Notes: generated from the sequence alone by a model not told the origin. DNA of 62,598 bases from Syntrophomonas sp. UBA5314 (GCA_002410325.1 DHRK01000054.1:1-62598), one strand, 5' to 3'; shown: positions 49,910 through 58,949, counted from the stretch's first letter. Translations and numbers: made by a program.

Positions 49910-50560
49910 ATGGAACGGCGACTTATAGAAGAGATCATCGAGCACCATCCCGGACAAAAAATCGTGTTTTTGGCCCCGACACCTGAAGCGGACCTCCAGT
50001 TAAAGGAAGCTTACGGCTTCACCGGCCTGGAATCAGATCTGCAAACCGCAACCCCATTGGAACTGGCCCTGGAAATTTTGGAGCCGGATATTAACATGCG
50101 CGGCTTAAAAGTGATTCTCGATGAAAAGGTATTTGATATATTGGCGCAAACCACCGCATCTCTTGCTGAAAGGGGAGAGTTGAGCCGCTTTGGCGGCTTT
50201 CGCCAAATAGCTTCCCTCCTTCCCGGTATTTATGAGAATATAATAAAAATGCGTCGTTCAGCCCCGGGAGAGCAGGTGCTGGCGACCGGATGGGGAGACG
50301 ATAGCTCAAGTTTACTGGGCCGAATCCGCAATGAATACGAGCTGGATTTGGAAGTCCGGGGCTGTCTGGATGAAGCGGCGCTGTTCTGCCAGGCGGCTGC
50401 GCTACTGAAGGCCGGGATAATAGATGGGTCGGGGCGTATAATAGTGGTGACGCAGGGGGCCGAATTGGAGCCGGTTGTGCTGCATTTTTTGCAGGCTTTG
50501 ATGGAACGAGGCTGTCATAAATGCTACGGCGCCGAATTGCTCATTCACAACAACAGCTGA
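49910..50560 (+). CDS. Hypothetical protein upstream of cca
   Basis: A 216-residue protein starting 36 bases after the CpXC gene and ending 13 bases before cca, so probably in the same operon. It starts with a beta-strand-like segment (GQKIVFLAPTPEADLQLKEA) and has GGFRQIASLLPGIYENIIKM in the middle. The opening pattern faintly recalls the N-terminal part of AddB-type nuclease-helicase subunits, which are much longer, but no catalytic motif is present. I do not recognise it with confidence. Co-location with a tRNA end-repair enzyme is the only hint of function. Confidence 0.65.
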   Translation: MERRLIEEIIEHHPGQKIVFLAPTPEADLQLKEAYGFTGLESDLQTATPLELALEILEPDINMRGLKVILDEKVFDILAQTTASLAERGELSRFGGFRQIASLLPGIYENIIKMRRSAPGEQVLATGWGDDSSSLLGRIRNEYELDLEVRGCLDEAALFCQAAALLKAGIIDGSGRIIVVTQGAELEPVVLHFLQALMERGCHKCYGAELLIHNNS

Positions 50561-50573
50561 GGGAGAGGGTGCA

Positions 50574-51911
50574 ATGAAAATAAGCCAGGGTATTCCCGTT
50601 TATGTTGAACAGGTTATGGATGAGCTTCTTTCCCGCGGCTTTCCGGTCTCCATAGTGGGGGGCAGCGTGCGGGACCTGCTCATGGGGCGATGCCCGGAAG
50701 ATTTTGATCTGGTCACAAGCGCCGTGCCTTCACAAATAAACCAAATATTTCCCAGGGTTGTACCGGTGGGAGAGAAGCACGGTACGCTGGTGATTCTGAT
50801 TGATAACGAAAAGGTTGAGATAAGCCGCTGCCGGGGTGCGAGCAGCCCGGGGGACGATTGGCCGGGCATACTCGCTGAAGATCTGCGGCATCGGGACTTT
50901 ACCATAAATGCCATGGCGGTTGATCGGAGCGGACTGCTCTATGATCCCTTCGGTGGGTGCAATGATATTGCCGGGCGAATTATCCGCTCGCCGCAGGACA
51001 CCGCTTTGGAACGCTTTAACGAAGATCCCCTGCGCATGCTGCGGGCGCTAAGATTTGCTGCAGTTCTGGACTTTGAATTGGACCAAAGCATTGTCGATGC
51101 TATAAATCAATGTCATTCGCTTCTGGCCGGCGTGGCGGTGGAGAGAATCAGAGAGGAGTTGAACGGCATCCTGCTATCCGACCGGCCTGACTGGGGTATA
51201 CGCACCTTGGTGGATACTGGTTTAATGGAGTTTGTCATTCCTGAGATTTTACCGATGGTCGGGTTTGAACAGCACAACCGGGCCCACATCTTTGACGTCT
51301 TTACCCATTCCCTGACCGTATTAAGCAAAGTTCCGGCCAATCTGGAGCTCAGACTGGCGGCCCTGCTTCATGACGCCGGCAAACCGGCCACCTTTACCCT
51401 GGATGAGAGGGGGGTGGGGCATTTCTACCAGCACCAGCAGGAAAGCCGCCGGCTGTGCAGGGAGGCGCTGACCCGCTTGAAATACAGCAACGCGGTCATA
51501 GACAAGGTCAGCTTGCTGGTAGGGGAGCACATGATCTGGCTGGAAAACCCCTCGGAAGAAAAGGTAAGGCGCCTTATCGGCAGGGTTGGAAAAGAGCTTT
51601 TGCCCGAGCTTTTTACCCTCCAGCGAGCCGACATTATGGGCAGTGCACCGCCCTTTGAACTTTACCGGGTAGATAGGGTGCAAAGTATGGCTGAGAGCAC
51701 TCTGAGCAACGAAGAAGCGCTTACCGTTGAAGATCTGGCTGTAAACGGCGGCGATCTGATCAAAATTGGCTATCTCCCGGGCGAAGAGCTGGGACGGGCT
51801 TTGAATGCCTTGCTGGAGATAGTCCTGGCCAGCCCTCAGGCTAACCGAAAAGAAATTTTGCTGCCGACGGCCGCCTCCTGGCTCAAACCCCATGGGGAAC
51901 CAGGCGTCTGA
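50574..51911 (+). CDS. cca: CCA tRNA nucleotidyltransferase with HD domain
   Basis: A 445-residue class II CCA-adding enzyme/poly(A) polymerase family member. The head has GGSVRDLLMG and an intact Asp43-X-Asp45 in EDFDLVTSA, then DLRHRDFTINAMAVD and RFNEDPLRMLRALRF with the EDxxR template-like motif. The HD domain (LAALLHDAGKPATF) follows, which in this family has phosphatase or phosphodiesterase activity. This is the likely functional enzyme that builds or repairs tRNA 3' CCA ends. A gggagagggtgc site precedes the ATG. Compare the degenerate paralogue at 46721. Confidence 0.92.
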   Translation: MKISQGIPVYVEQVMDELLSRGFPVSIVGGSVRDLLMGRCPEDFDLVTSAVPSQINQIFPRVVPVGEKHGTLVILIDNEKVEISRCRGASSPGDDWPGILAEDLRHRDFTINAMAVDRSGLLYDPFGGCNDIAGRIIRSPQDTALERFNEDPLRMLRALRFAAVLDFELDQSIVDAINQCHSLLAGVAVERIREELNGILLSDRPDWGIRTLVDTGLMEFVIPEILPMVGFEQHNRAHIFDVFTHSLTVLSKVPANLELRLAALLHDAGKPATFTLDERGVGHFYQHQQESRRLCREALTRLKYSNAVIDKVSLLVGEHMIWLENPSEEKVRRLIGRVGKELLPELFTLQRADIMGSAPPFELYRVDRVQSMAESTLSNEEALTVEDLAVNGGDLIKIGYLPGEELGRALNALLEIVLASPQANRKEILLPTAASWLKPHGEPGV

Positions 51912-51963
51912 AAACAGCTTCACTTCGATTATTCTCATCCATGGCCCGTTAATAAGATGGTTG

Positions 51964-54753
51964 TTACAGGTTCTGCCAGATTCCGGGGGGCTGTCCGGGA
52001 AAGTTGCGGCAGCGGATTTCTCCGGATTTGATCACCGGCCCGGCTTCGCAGGCTTCGGGCCGGTAGTTTTGCGCCCCGATATGGCAGATGGGTATGTTCA
52101 GTTCTTCAGCCCGGGATACTATCTGGGCGGTAACCGAGGAGCTCTTCTGGCGATGACCATCCCAAATCACGATAACTACATCACTGTGTTCGGCTATAAA
52201 ATGTCCCGCTTTGATGAAGGCCTCCTGCCTGGTAGGAGAGGGAGGCATTTCGATTATTTCTATGGCCCGGTTGGAAAGCCAGTAATTAAATTCGCTGCGC
52301 AGTTCAGCTCCCTCCGGGTCCAGCCGGTAGTCGCCGCTGCCGAATTCGTTGACATACTGCTCCTGGTCATAAGGTAAAACGGCGATCAGGCGGGCTGTTT
52401 CAGCCTTAAGCAGCTCCCTGGCCACCAGGCGGTCAGCTCCCGGAGCGAGCGGAGAAAAGACCGTGGGATAGTGCTCGGGGTACTGATCTTCAATAAAGGC
52501 AACCGCTCTCTTTACCGCCTGGCGAAGGTTCTTCCTTTCATCCGGGTCCAGGTTTACGTGTCCGGTTATGCCCACCCGCAGGATCTCGCGCCGGCCCAGG
52601 CAGGTCAGGTCATTGAACTCCCGGATGTTTACATGCATGTCGATGATGTGATCGGGGGGCAGGCTGGACAGCTCGTATTTGCGCTTATTGGCCAGGCTGC
52701 TCATTTTCAGCAGGTTTTCCAGGGAGCGGGCTCCATGGCGGTAGCGGCTGGTCAGCAGGAAAGCGTCCAAAACGCAGGGCTCGATTTCAAACTGGTTGTT
52801 GTGCTTGATCTGAGGAGCGTTGGACTCCAGGTACTGCCGCAGTATGAAAGCCCTTCGAATTACATAGAGCCGGTCTTCAATGGTATTGGGATTGCCGTTT
52901 ATGCCGCGGATGTTTATATAAGCCCGCAGCCGGCTGACAAAGTCGGGCTTTTTGGCCGCCCGGTCTTCGGGACTGTCGCCGCTGCTAAATTCCTCCAGGG
53001 AGTGGCGGGTGGCGCCGGCGAATACAAATATGCCGCTGCCCAGGGGGTGGGGGAGGCCGTTTTCCGTAAACTCCCCGTCCTGCATGGGGGCCAGAAAATA
53101 CTGCAGCCAGCCCAGGGGACGGCCTTGAAAGGGAGAATCGAATTCATCCCAGAAAACCAGGGGCATTTTGCCATGCAGGTTCAAGTCACGGATCTTATGA
53201 AAGGCGATCTGCAGATCCCCCGGTGTTTCGAACTGGGACAGGTTAAAGGTCAACTGGGCCTCTTCTCCGATGCCCAATCCCCGGGCAATTTCTTTAATGA
53301 CGAATGATTTGCCGGCTCCAGGGGGGCCGAAGACTGCGACACAGAGCGGCATGTCCGGGTTTTTGAGCTGCTGGTAGTCGCGCATGGCATTGTTTACACT
53401 GCGCACACCTTCGATTTCCTGGCGATCGACACTGCTCCAGGCTCCCACGGTTTCGATCGGAACCTCGGGCAGGGCGGCCTGAGGCCCGTAAATTACAACC
53501 TTCCCGGCGCACTCGTAAACCGCTTTAAGGGTCTGTGGGTCTTGTATACGGCTTTCCCGGATTTGACCTTTCAAAAGGGTTCCCTCCAGAATGGTCCAAT
53601 GTCCTCTTCGATTCAAAGATGAGAGATTGGCGTCCCGGTACATGCCCAGATCGTAAATGCGGTCCAGGTTGGGAAGGCCGGCCACCGGCCTTCGCCCGGC
53701 GCTCAATTCGCGAAATGCGTAGGCCATGGATTCATAAGGGAATTGCAGGTGTTTATGATCAGGGCGTTCAACGATTTCATATCCTTTCACATGGAGCAGA
53801 CGCGCCATGAAAAGACCGCTGCGAGTGGCCTCCGGCCAGTCCAGTTCCCCGGGTTTTTTTGCCCAGAATGCGGCCAGAGCAGCCAAAATGCAGGTATTAT
53901 CACCGATGATCTGGCCAGGAAACAGGCTGTCGAAATCACCTTCCTGGCCGCTGCGATCAAAAAGCAGAATGTTTCCCTCCTGGCTTACGATGACCGCACC
54001 GCTCAAACCTATCGGTATAATAACCTGCTGGTATTTAAGCTTCTGGCCGTCCGCGTCCAGGAAAGGGCAGAAGGGGCTGTATACCGCGCTGACCACTTCT
54101 TCCAGCATGCGCTCCCAGGACAGGGAATCCCCCACTTTAACAGCGCAGGCGCGCAGGTCGCTCAGGGAGCTTACTATAGTGGTCCTCCCGGCCAGGCCCA
54201 ATTCATCAATACGCCCCAACAGAGGGTTGTACTGGCCATCGGCATACTGTCCCAGCTTGTATATTATCTGGCGGGGGGGACGGGTATTCTCCTTTAGGGA
54301 TAGAGCCTGGGGCCACCCGCAGGGCGACTGGCGAAAACCCAGGCCGCTGTCTTGAATCAGCAGTAGATCGGGATAGCCCTTCAGGCGGGCCGAGGGATAG
54401 TCCCAAAGAGCCGGTTCGAATTCGTGCCATTTCCACAGCCGGTAGGAATTTTCCTGCAGCCCGGGGTTGGGAAACTCCCTCCACAGGGTCCAGGTGGTTG
54501 TGATCTGACGGTCTTTAGGCCGGCTTAAAAAGTCATCGTCCAGGCTGGGGCCTTCCACGATAGCTTCGGCCGGGGATAGGGTCTCTTTCAGCAACTGCAG
54601 AAGCAGGGCTGAACCGCCGGGTTTGGAGCTCAGCAGCACCCGGGAATCGTCCTGCTGTTTTTGCCAGTAATATACACCCCCGCGCACGGTTTCATCCGGA
54701 CGGTATATACGGAACCAGTCGACCGTGGGATCGCCGCATACCTTAATAAGCAT
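51964..54753 (-). CDS. Three-domain protein: PfkB/ribokinase-like, AAA+ ATPase and SLOG-type Rossmann domain
   Basis: This 929-residue protein is unusual. Residues 1 to about 310 follow the ribokinase plan: VCGDPTVDWFRI, KPGGSALLLQLL, YPDLLLIQDSG, VIIPIGLSGAVIV, and IIGDNTCILAALAAF where PfkB kinases have GAGD. A linker leads to an AAA+ domain: Walker A FGPPGAGKSF near 474-483, Walker B LVFWDEFDSPF near 530-540, sensor 1 IFVFAGATRHSLEEF. From about 722 a Rossmann domain (ILRVGITGHVNL; FSPLAPGADRLVA; LIAVLPYDQEQY; VVIVIWDG) matches the SLOG superfamily (LOG/DprA/TIR-like nucleotide sensors), placed at the C-terminus. It is a single gene, divergent from YkvA and convergent with cca. Function is inferred: a nucleotide-gated ATPase of the conflict or stress-sensing type. 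Confidence 0.82.
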   Translation of the reverse strand: MLIKVCGDPTVDWFRIYRPDETVRGGVYYWQKQQDDSRVLLSSKPGGSALLLQLLKETLSPAEAIVEGPSLDDDFLSRPKDRQITTTWTLWREFPNPGLQENSYRLWKWHEFEPALWDYPSARLKGYPDLLLIQDSGLGFRQSPCGWPQALSLKENTRPPRQIIYKLGQYADGQYNPLLGRIDELGLAGRTTIVSSLSDLRACAVKVGDSLSWERMLEEVVSAVYSPFCPFLDADGQKLKYQQVIIPIGLSGAVIVSQEGNILLFDRSGQEGDFDSLFPGQIIGDNTCILAALAAFWAKKPGELDWPEATRSGLFMARLLHVKGYEIVERPDHKHLQFPYESMAYAFRELSAGRRPVAGLPNLDRIYDLGMYRDANLSSLNRRGHWTILEGTLLKGQIRESRIQDPQTLKAVYECAGKVVIYGPQAALPEVPIETVGAWSSVDRQEIEGVRSVNNAMRDYQQLKNPDMPLCVAVFGPPGAGKSFVIKEIARGLGIGEEAQLTFNLSQFETPGDLQIAFHKIRDLNLHGKMPLVFWDEFDSPFQGRPLGWLQYFLAPMQDGEFTENGLPHPLGSGIFVFAGATRHSLEEFSSGDSPEDRAAKKPDFVSRLRAYINIRGINGNPNTIEDRLYVIRRAFILRQYLESNAPQIKHNNQFEIEPCVLDAFLLTSRYRHGARSLENLLKMSSLANKRKYELSSLPPDHIIDMHVNIREFNDLTCLGRREILRVGITGHVNLDPDERKNLRQAVKRAVAFIEDQYPEHYPTVFSPLAPGADRLVARELLKAETARLIAVLPYDQEQYVNEFGSGDYRLDPEGAELRSEFNYWLSNRAIEIIEMPPSPTRQEAFIKAGHFIAEHSDVVIVIWDGHRQKSSSVTAQIVSRAEELNIPICHIGAQNYRPEACEAGPVIKSGEIRCRNFPGQPPGIWQNL

Positions 54754-55010
54754 TCTATGTCCCTCCCCTAAGCAACTTTAACAAAAAAGCCTTTCCAAGC
54801 CGGAACATCCCGGATAAGAAAGACCCGATCTCTCCATATGCCGCTCCTTGCAGAAGCAAATCCATCTTTGGTAAAGTTTATTATATCATATAAACGAGCC
54901 AGAAGGAGATGATTCTTCTTAAGGGTTCCAATAGTACTGTAATTGCAAGCTGGCCTCTCAATTTGGAGTATAGTTATTGGGAAAAAACCGCCGGGAGGAT
55001 TTTTGAAGGT

Positions 55011-55370
55011 ATGGACAAACAGGAAAACAAGCTGCCCGAGTTGGATATGAAGCCGGGGGAAACCCAGGAAGAGTATGTTGAACGAACCCTGTGGACCAAA
55101 ATAAAACAGACAGCTGCCCGAGTCCCTTTTGTCCCGGATGCGGTGGCTATGTATTACACGGTGCGGGATGCCAAGACGCCTTTTTGGGCCAGAGCCACTA
55201 TATTGGCCGCCCTGGCCTATTTCGTTCTGCCAGCCGATACAATTCCCGACATTCTGCCTTTCGTAGGCTTCAGCGACGACGCCGGCGCAATTGCCGCGGC
55301 CTTAGCAGCGGTAAGCGCGCATATGACCGACGAACACCGCGAAAAAGCGCGGCAGGCTCTGAAGAGTTAA
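55011..55370 (+). CDS. YkvA-family (DUF1232) membrane protein
   Basis: From ATG 55011 (site gggagg upstream) the 119-residue protein carries the DUF1232 core: TPFWARATILAALAYFVLPA followed by DTIPDILPFVGFSDD. This family of small proteins has a hydrophobic segment and is of unknown function, broadly distributed. The longer frame from 54909 adds 34 residues unlike the family. The gene is followed 49 bases later by a DUF218 gene and may be cotranscribed with it. Confidence 0.85.
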   Translation: MDKQENKLPELDMKPGETQEEYVERTLWTKIKQTAARVPFVPDAVAMYYTVRDAKTPFWARATILAALAYFVLPADTIPDILPFVGFSDDAGAIAAALAAVSAHMTDEHREKARQALKS

Positions 55371-55419
55371 TTACTAAGGCAGGATAGGCTCAAGCAGTGT
55401 AAAAGAGGGGGAACAGCAA

Positions 55420-56118
55420 GTGACGGCAGCGGCAACTGGACAAGCTAAAAAAAATAAGGCCGGTAAAGTGAAATATGTACTGCTGGCTCTGAGCGCATTG
55501 GTGGCAATAGGGGTTATGCTCGTAAACTGGCATGTCCAGCGGGTGGGGAGCCGTTATATATGCGATGCCGGGCAGGCTCCGCAGGCGGATGCCATCCTGG
55601 TACTGGGAGCTTACGTATTGCCGGACGGTACCGTATCCAGGATGCTGAATGACCGCCTGCAGGTGGGATATGAATTATATTCCCGGGAGAAAGCCCCCAA
55701 AATACTGGTCAGCGGGGACCACGGGCGCCGGGAGTATGATGAAGTCAACACCATGAAGGATTATATGAAAAACCGGGGAGCGGCGACTGATGATGTATTT
55801 ATGGACCATGCCGGGTTCAGCACCTATGAGAGCATATACCGGGCCCGGGACATCTTTCAGGTAAAAAAAGTGATCATCGTCACCCAGCGCTATCATTTGA
55901 TGCGGGCGGTGTTCATAGCCCGGGAGCTAGGTCTGGAAGCCTGGGGGGTCGCCTCCGACCTGGGCGATTACGGTCCGGTCATGTACAACTACGAATTGAG
56001 GGAGATAGCGGCCCGCAACAAGGACTTCGTTCAGGCCGCCATCATTAAACCCTATCCCACATTCCTGGGCGAGGCTATTCCGGTTTCGGGCAGCGGCCGG
56101 GCCACGGACGACAAGTAG
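55420..56118 (+). CDS. SanA/YdcF-type DUF218 membrane protein
   Basis: A 232-residue protein from GTG 55420 with a single N-terminal membrane segment (about 18-37, YVLLALSALVAIGVMLVNW). The DUF218 domain follows: ADAILVLGAYVLPDG, KILVSGDHG, STYESIYRARDIF and VTQRYHLMRAVFIARELG. SanA affects vancomycin entry at high temperature in enterobacteria; the biochemical activity of the family is not settled. The domain should face outward. A distant paralogue is encoded at 58960. The site agggggaacagc precedes the start. Confidence 0.87.
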   Translation: MTAAATGQAKKNKAGKVKYVLLALSALVAIGVMLVNWHVQRVGSRYICDAGQAPQADAILVLGAYVLPDGTVSRMLNDRLQVGYELYSREKAPKILVSGDHGRREYDEVNTMKDYMKNRGAATDDVFMDHAGFSTYESIYRARDIFQVKKVIIVTQRYHLMRAVFIARELGLEAWGVASDLGDYGPVMYNYELREIAARNKDFVQAAIIKPYPTFLGEAIPVSGSGRATDDK

Positions 56119-56143
56119 GGTAAGACCGGTAAAGATAGGGGAA

Positions 56144-56713
56144 CTAACCGGCGGCCTGGCGCCCCAGCAATAGTTCCTTCAGATAGCTTATCCCGCTCGT
56201 CTGGCTGTAATTCAACAGTTCCAAGGTGGCCCGCACGTCGTCCAGAGCTCGGTGGGCGCGCTCTACGGCGATGCCGTGATGGCGCAGCAACTCCTGTAGG
56301 CCCCGGCTGGGATACCCCTTGTTCCTCCAATCGATCCCGGACATGGAGCAGAACCAGGGTTTACTGATGGCCTGGGGAAAGAGGCGGGTTACAAAGCCGC
56401 GGTCAAAGCCGGCATTGTGCGCGATTAGAAGCTCAACCCGCTCGATCATACCCGCCACGCGCTGGTAATCCAGGTCTTGGCCGCAGAGATCGGCCATGGT
56501 CAAACCGTGCACCTGGGAAGCCCGGGGATGCAAGAAACAGCCCGGTTCGCGCAGACCGACATATTCGTCCATTATTTTAACCAGGTCCAGTTCCCGGTCA
56601 TAATGAAATACCAGCAAGCAGAGCTCCACCACCTCGTCCCGGTCGGGGCTGAAGCCGGTCGTCTCCACGTCCACTATTCCTCCTACAAGCGGTGAACCGC
56701 TGATTATACCCAA
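56144..56713 (-). CDS. DnaQ-like 3'-5' exonuclease
   Basis: The 189-residue protein is a DEDDh-family exonuclease: motif I VDVETTGFSP with two acidic residues, motif II LIAHNAGFDRGFV and motif III RAHRALDDVRATLEL with His and the last Asp. Such single-domain proteins resemble DNA polymerase III epsilon or PolC proofreading domains and degrade DNA or RNA 3' ends. The TTG start at 56713 follows an aggaggggg site on the minus strand. It is convergent with the SanA-like gene. The substrate is unknown. Confidence 0.9.
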   Translation of the reverse strand: MGIISGSPLVGGIVDVETTGFSPDRDEVVELCLLVFHYDRELDLVKIMDEYVGLREPGCFLHPRASQVHGLTMADLCGQDLDYQRVAGMIERVELLIAHNAGFDRGFVTRLFPQAISKPWFCSMSGIDWRNKGYPSRGLQELLRHHGIAVERAHRALDDVRATLELLNYSQTSGISYLKELLLGRQAAG

Positions 56714-56874
56714 TGAGTCCCCCTCCTTTTGAACCTATTCCTAAGAATTCAACACTCGAAAAGTTTATTCCTCTACTTTCCAGGTTACAAGCTAAATACA
56801 TAAAGATGTTTATTGAACCCAATATTTCAATTATTGGAGAAGCAGGATTTACCGAACCGGAGTGGAACTTTTAA
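56713..56874 (+). CDS. Possible 53-residue protein, divergent from the exonuclease
   Basis: An ATG at 56713, sharing bases with the minus-strand start codon, opens a frame ending at TAA 56872-56874. It reads like ordinary protein (STLEKFIPLLSRLQAKYIKM; GEAGFTEPEWNF) but has no ribosome site and no recognised family. It may be a chance ORF or a gene fragment. Confidence 0.25.
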   Translation: MSPPPFEPIPKNSTLEKFIPLLSRLQAKYIKMFIEPNISIIGEAGFTEPEWNF

Positions 56875-56937
56875 TCAGCAGGATGCACAAAGGAGGAACA
56901 ACGGCAGAGTACTAAAATTGCGGCAGGGAGGATTAAG

Positions 56938-58314
56938 ATGAATAAGAGCGGACTCAAACTTGTTATAGCACTGCTATTGTGCCTGAACTTGATAGGAACC
57001 TCTATTCCAGTCGGAGCGGCGCCGGTCAATCAGATGCCGGATGTGAGCCGTCCGATGCTCGACCCCGAATTTTGGACAGCCAAACTGTCAGATCCTGACG
57101 GTATTGTAATGCCGCTTGAGGATATAGGTGCATTCAACCGCGCTGTTATCAAAGCACTGCCCGGAACCGTGTGCGATTTGAAAACCTGCTCCTCGTTTAT
57201 GTCGGGTGATCAGCTTAAAAAACAGATAAATGTGCCATTCCCCGAGTATCCCATGTACATTGGACCCAACCAGGTGGCGCAAAGTTATCTTGAGCAAATG
57301 AAAGTCAATATGAATCTGGACGCCATTAGAGATGGAAACGAGGTTCGATACGCTTTTACGGTTAAACGAAGCAGCTTGCGAGTGTACCCAACCAGCGACG
57401 TAGTGAGCGATGAACCCAACGATCAGGAATTTGACCTGTTTCAGAATACGGCCGTACACCCATTCGAGCCCCTGCTCATTTATCATCAAAGTGCCGACCG
57501 CAACTGGTATTTTGCCCGGATGTACAATTGTTTTGGCTGGCTACCGGCCACCGATGTAGCGATAAGTCCGGACCGCACCACCTGGGTAGCGTATCAGAGC
57601 CCCGGCCGCTTTGTGCTGGCCGCCGGGAACCGGCTGCGCCTTTGCGAGAATCCCAATGCACCGGAAATATCGAACCTGGAACTTCCCATGGGAACTATAA
57701 TACCCCTGGCCGACGATCCAATCCCCACTATGATTGACCGCCAGGATCCCACCGGGAATTACGTGGTTAAACTCGCCGTACGTACAGCCGGCGGGCAGCT
57801 TGCCTTCAAGCTGGGCTTGTTGCCCTATTCACTGGACGTCCAGGAAGGATATCTGCCCTATACCCGGGCCAATGTTATCAAACAGGCCTTTAAGCTGCAA
57901 GGCGACCGCTACGGCTGGGGCGGAATGCTGGATAGCCATGATTGTTCATCATTGATCCTCGATGTATACCGTTGCTTCGGATTCAGGCTGCCTCGCAATT
58001 CGGAACAGCAGGCTGCTTCAGCCGGCCAGACGGTATCCTTTGAGGTTGGTGAGGCTGACAAGCGGGCCGACCTGTTTAAAGATCTGCTTCCCGGGGCCAG
58101 CTTGCATTTCCCCGGACATGTCATGCTCTATCTGGGCGAGGAGGGCGGCCGCTATTACGTTATTTCGGCTTTGGGCAACTGGGCGGTTAAGAACGGCAGC
58201 GGAATTATGGAAGCGCTTCGGGTCCACGGGGTGGTAGTAAACAACCTGGATCTGACCCGGAAAAACGGCAAGACCTGGATGGAATCGCTGACTGTGGCCA
58301 AACAGTACCAGTAG
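56938..58314 (+). CDS. Secreted SH3/NlpC-P60 peptidoglycan endopeptidase
   Basis: A 458-residue exported hydrolase with a signal peptide (GLKLVIALLLCLNLIGTSI to VGAAP). The middle contains two SH3-type wall-binding regions (SSLRVYPTSDVVSDEPND near 144; FARMYNCFGWLPATDVA near 195). The NlpC/P60 domain at the C-terminus has the catalytic Cys near 335 in SHDCSSLILDVYRCFG and the His near 394 in FPGHVMLYLG. It should cut gamma-D-Glu-diaminoacid bonds in peptidoglycan. The arrangement (SH3 then NlpC/P60) resembles YgiM/YkfC-like proteins. The site gggaggatt precedes the ATG. Confidence 0.9.
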   Translation: MNKSGLKLVIALLLCLNLIGTSIPVGAAPVNQMPDVSRPMLDPEFWTAKLSDPDGIVMPLEDIGAFNRAVIKALPGTVCDLKTCSSFMSGDQLKKQINVPFPEYPMYIGPNQVAQSYLEQMKVNMNLDAIRDGNEVRYAFTVKRSSLRVYPTSDVVSDEPNDQEFDLFQNTAVHPFEPLLIYHQSADRNWYFARMYNCFGWLPATDVAISPDRTTWVAYQSPGRFVLAAGNRLRLCENPNAPEISNLELPMGTIIPLADDPIPTMIDRQDPTGNYVVKLAVRTAGGQLAFKLGLLPYSLDVQEGYLPYTRANVIKQAFKLQGDRYGWGGMLDSHDCSSLILDVYRCFGFRLPRNSEQQAASAGQTVSFEVGEADKRADLFKDLLPGASLHFPGHVMLYLGEEGGRYYVISALGNWAVKNGSGIMEALRVHGVVVNNLDLTRKNGKTWMESLTVAKQYQ

Positions 58315-58447
58315 CTACCCCGGGCTGGCGCCTGTAATTTAACTGCCTATTTATATCCCCGGGCGAATAAGGAAAGCCGCCGGCAGGCAGGCTATACTTA
58401 AAGGCTGAGTAAAAACCGGCCGTCAAATTAGCGAAAGGGGGATAAAT

Positions 58448-58609
58448 ATGTCCAGGGTAATGCGCTGCATGTGTGAAGAGTGTTTTCACAACGACAATTT
58501 TGAATGTAAAGCTGAAGACGTAGAGATCCGTTCCAGCGCCCAGAGCAACAGAGTGCGCAGTTCGGAAGAAACCTGCTGTAATACCTTTAAACACGGGCGT
58601 AAAAAATAA
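58448..58609 (+). CDS. DUF1540-type Cys-rich small protein
   Basis: A 53-residue protein with six Cys residues: MRCMCEECFHND and FECKAEDVEIR, then SEETCCNTFKHG. The spacing and the FECKA(E/D) motif are typical of DUF1540, small metal-binding proteins of spore-forming Bacillota often carried in tandem. Many are made in sporulation, but the function is unknown. A gaaaggggga site lies just upstream, and a terminator follows 28 bases after the stop. Confidence 0.8.
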   Translation: MSRVMRCMCEECFHNDNFECKAEDVEIRSSAQSNRVRSSEETCCNTFKHGRKK

Positions 58610-58637
58610 TTCCATTCAGTTTGAGATACGGTTTTTG

Positions 58638-58669
58638 CAAGACCTGTGGTCCGTACCCAGGTCTTTTTA
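58638..58669 (+). terminator. Rho-independent terminator of the DUF1540 gene
   Basis: Stem aagacctg/caggtctt (58638-58645 with 58657-58664) is perfect and runs into a T-rich tail. Confidence 0.8.
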
Positions 58670-58760
58670 TTTTGCCGAAAAGGCTTTAAAAACTTCAACT
58701 GTAACCCAAATAAGCGGATGGAATAATATGGATTAACTTGAACGATTGGAGGGGGTATAG

Positions 58761-58949
58761 ATGCAAAGTCAGGAAATTATCAGAGACATAAGTAAATTAC
58801 AAACAGAAGTAGCTACTTTAAGGTCTCAGGAAGAAATGCTCATGAAGATGTTAGAAGATATATGCAAAAAAGTTGACAACCTAAAAATGTGGTTGATGGG
58901 GGTTATGGCCGCTGTTATCATCGCTCTTTTGAGCAATCTGCTTACCTGA
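58761..58949 (+). CDS. XhlA-like small coiled-coil membrane protein
   Basis: A 62-residue protein with a coiled-coil N-terminus (IIRDISKLQTEVATLRSQEE) and one C-terminal membrane helix (WLMGVMAAVIIALLSNLLT). This is the XhlA (hemolysin XhlA/holin-associated) pattern from defective Bacillus phage PBSX, also common as a lone gene. A strong ggaggggg site precedes the ATG. No endolysin or holin partner is adjacent, although the NlpC/P60 gene lies about 450 bases upstream. It ends a few bases before the convergent DUF218 gene. Confidence 0.8.
   Translation: MQSQEIIRDISKLQTEVATLRSQEEMLMKMLEDICKKVDNLKMWLMGVMAAVIIALLSNLLT

Noticed and set aside
52471..53307. Plus-strand 278-codon ORF opposite the AAA+ region
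   Set aside because: It is antisense to well-conserved Walker and sensor motifs and shows no family pattern of its own.
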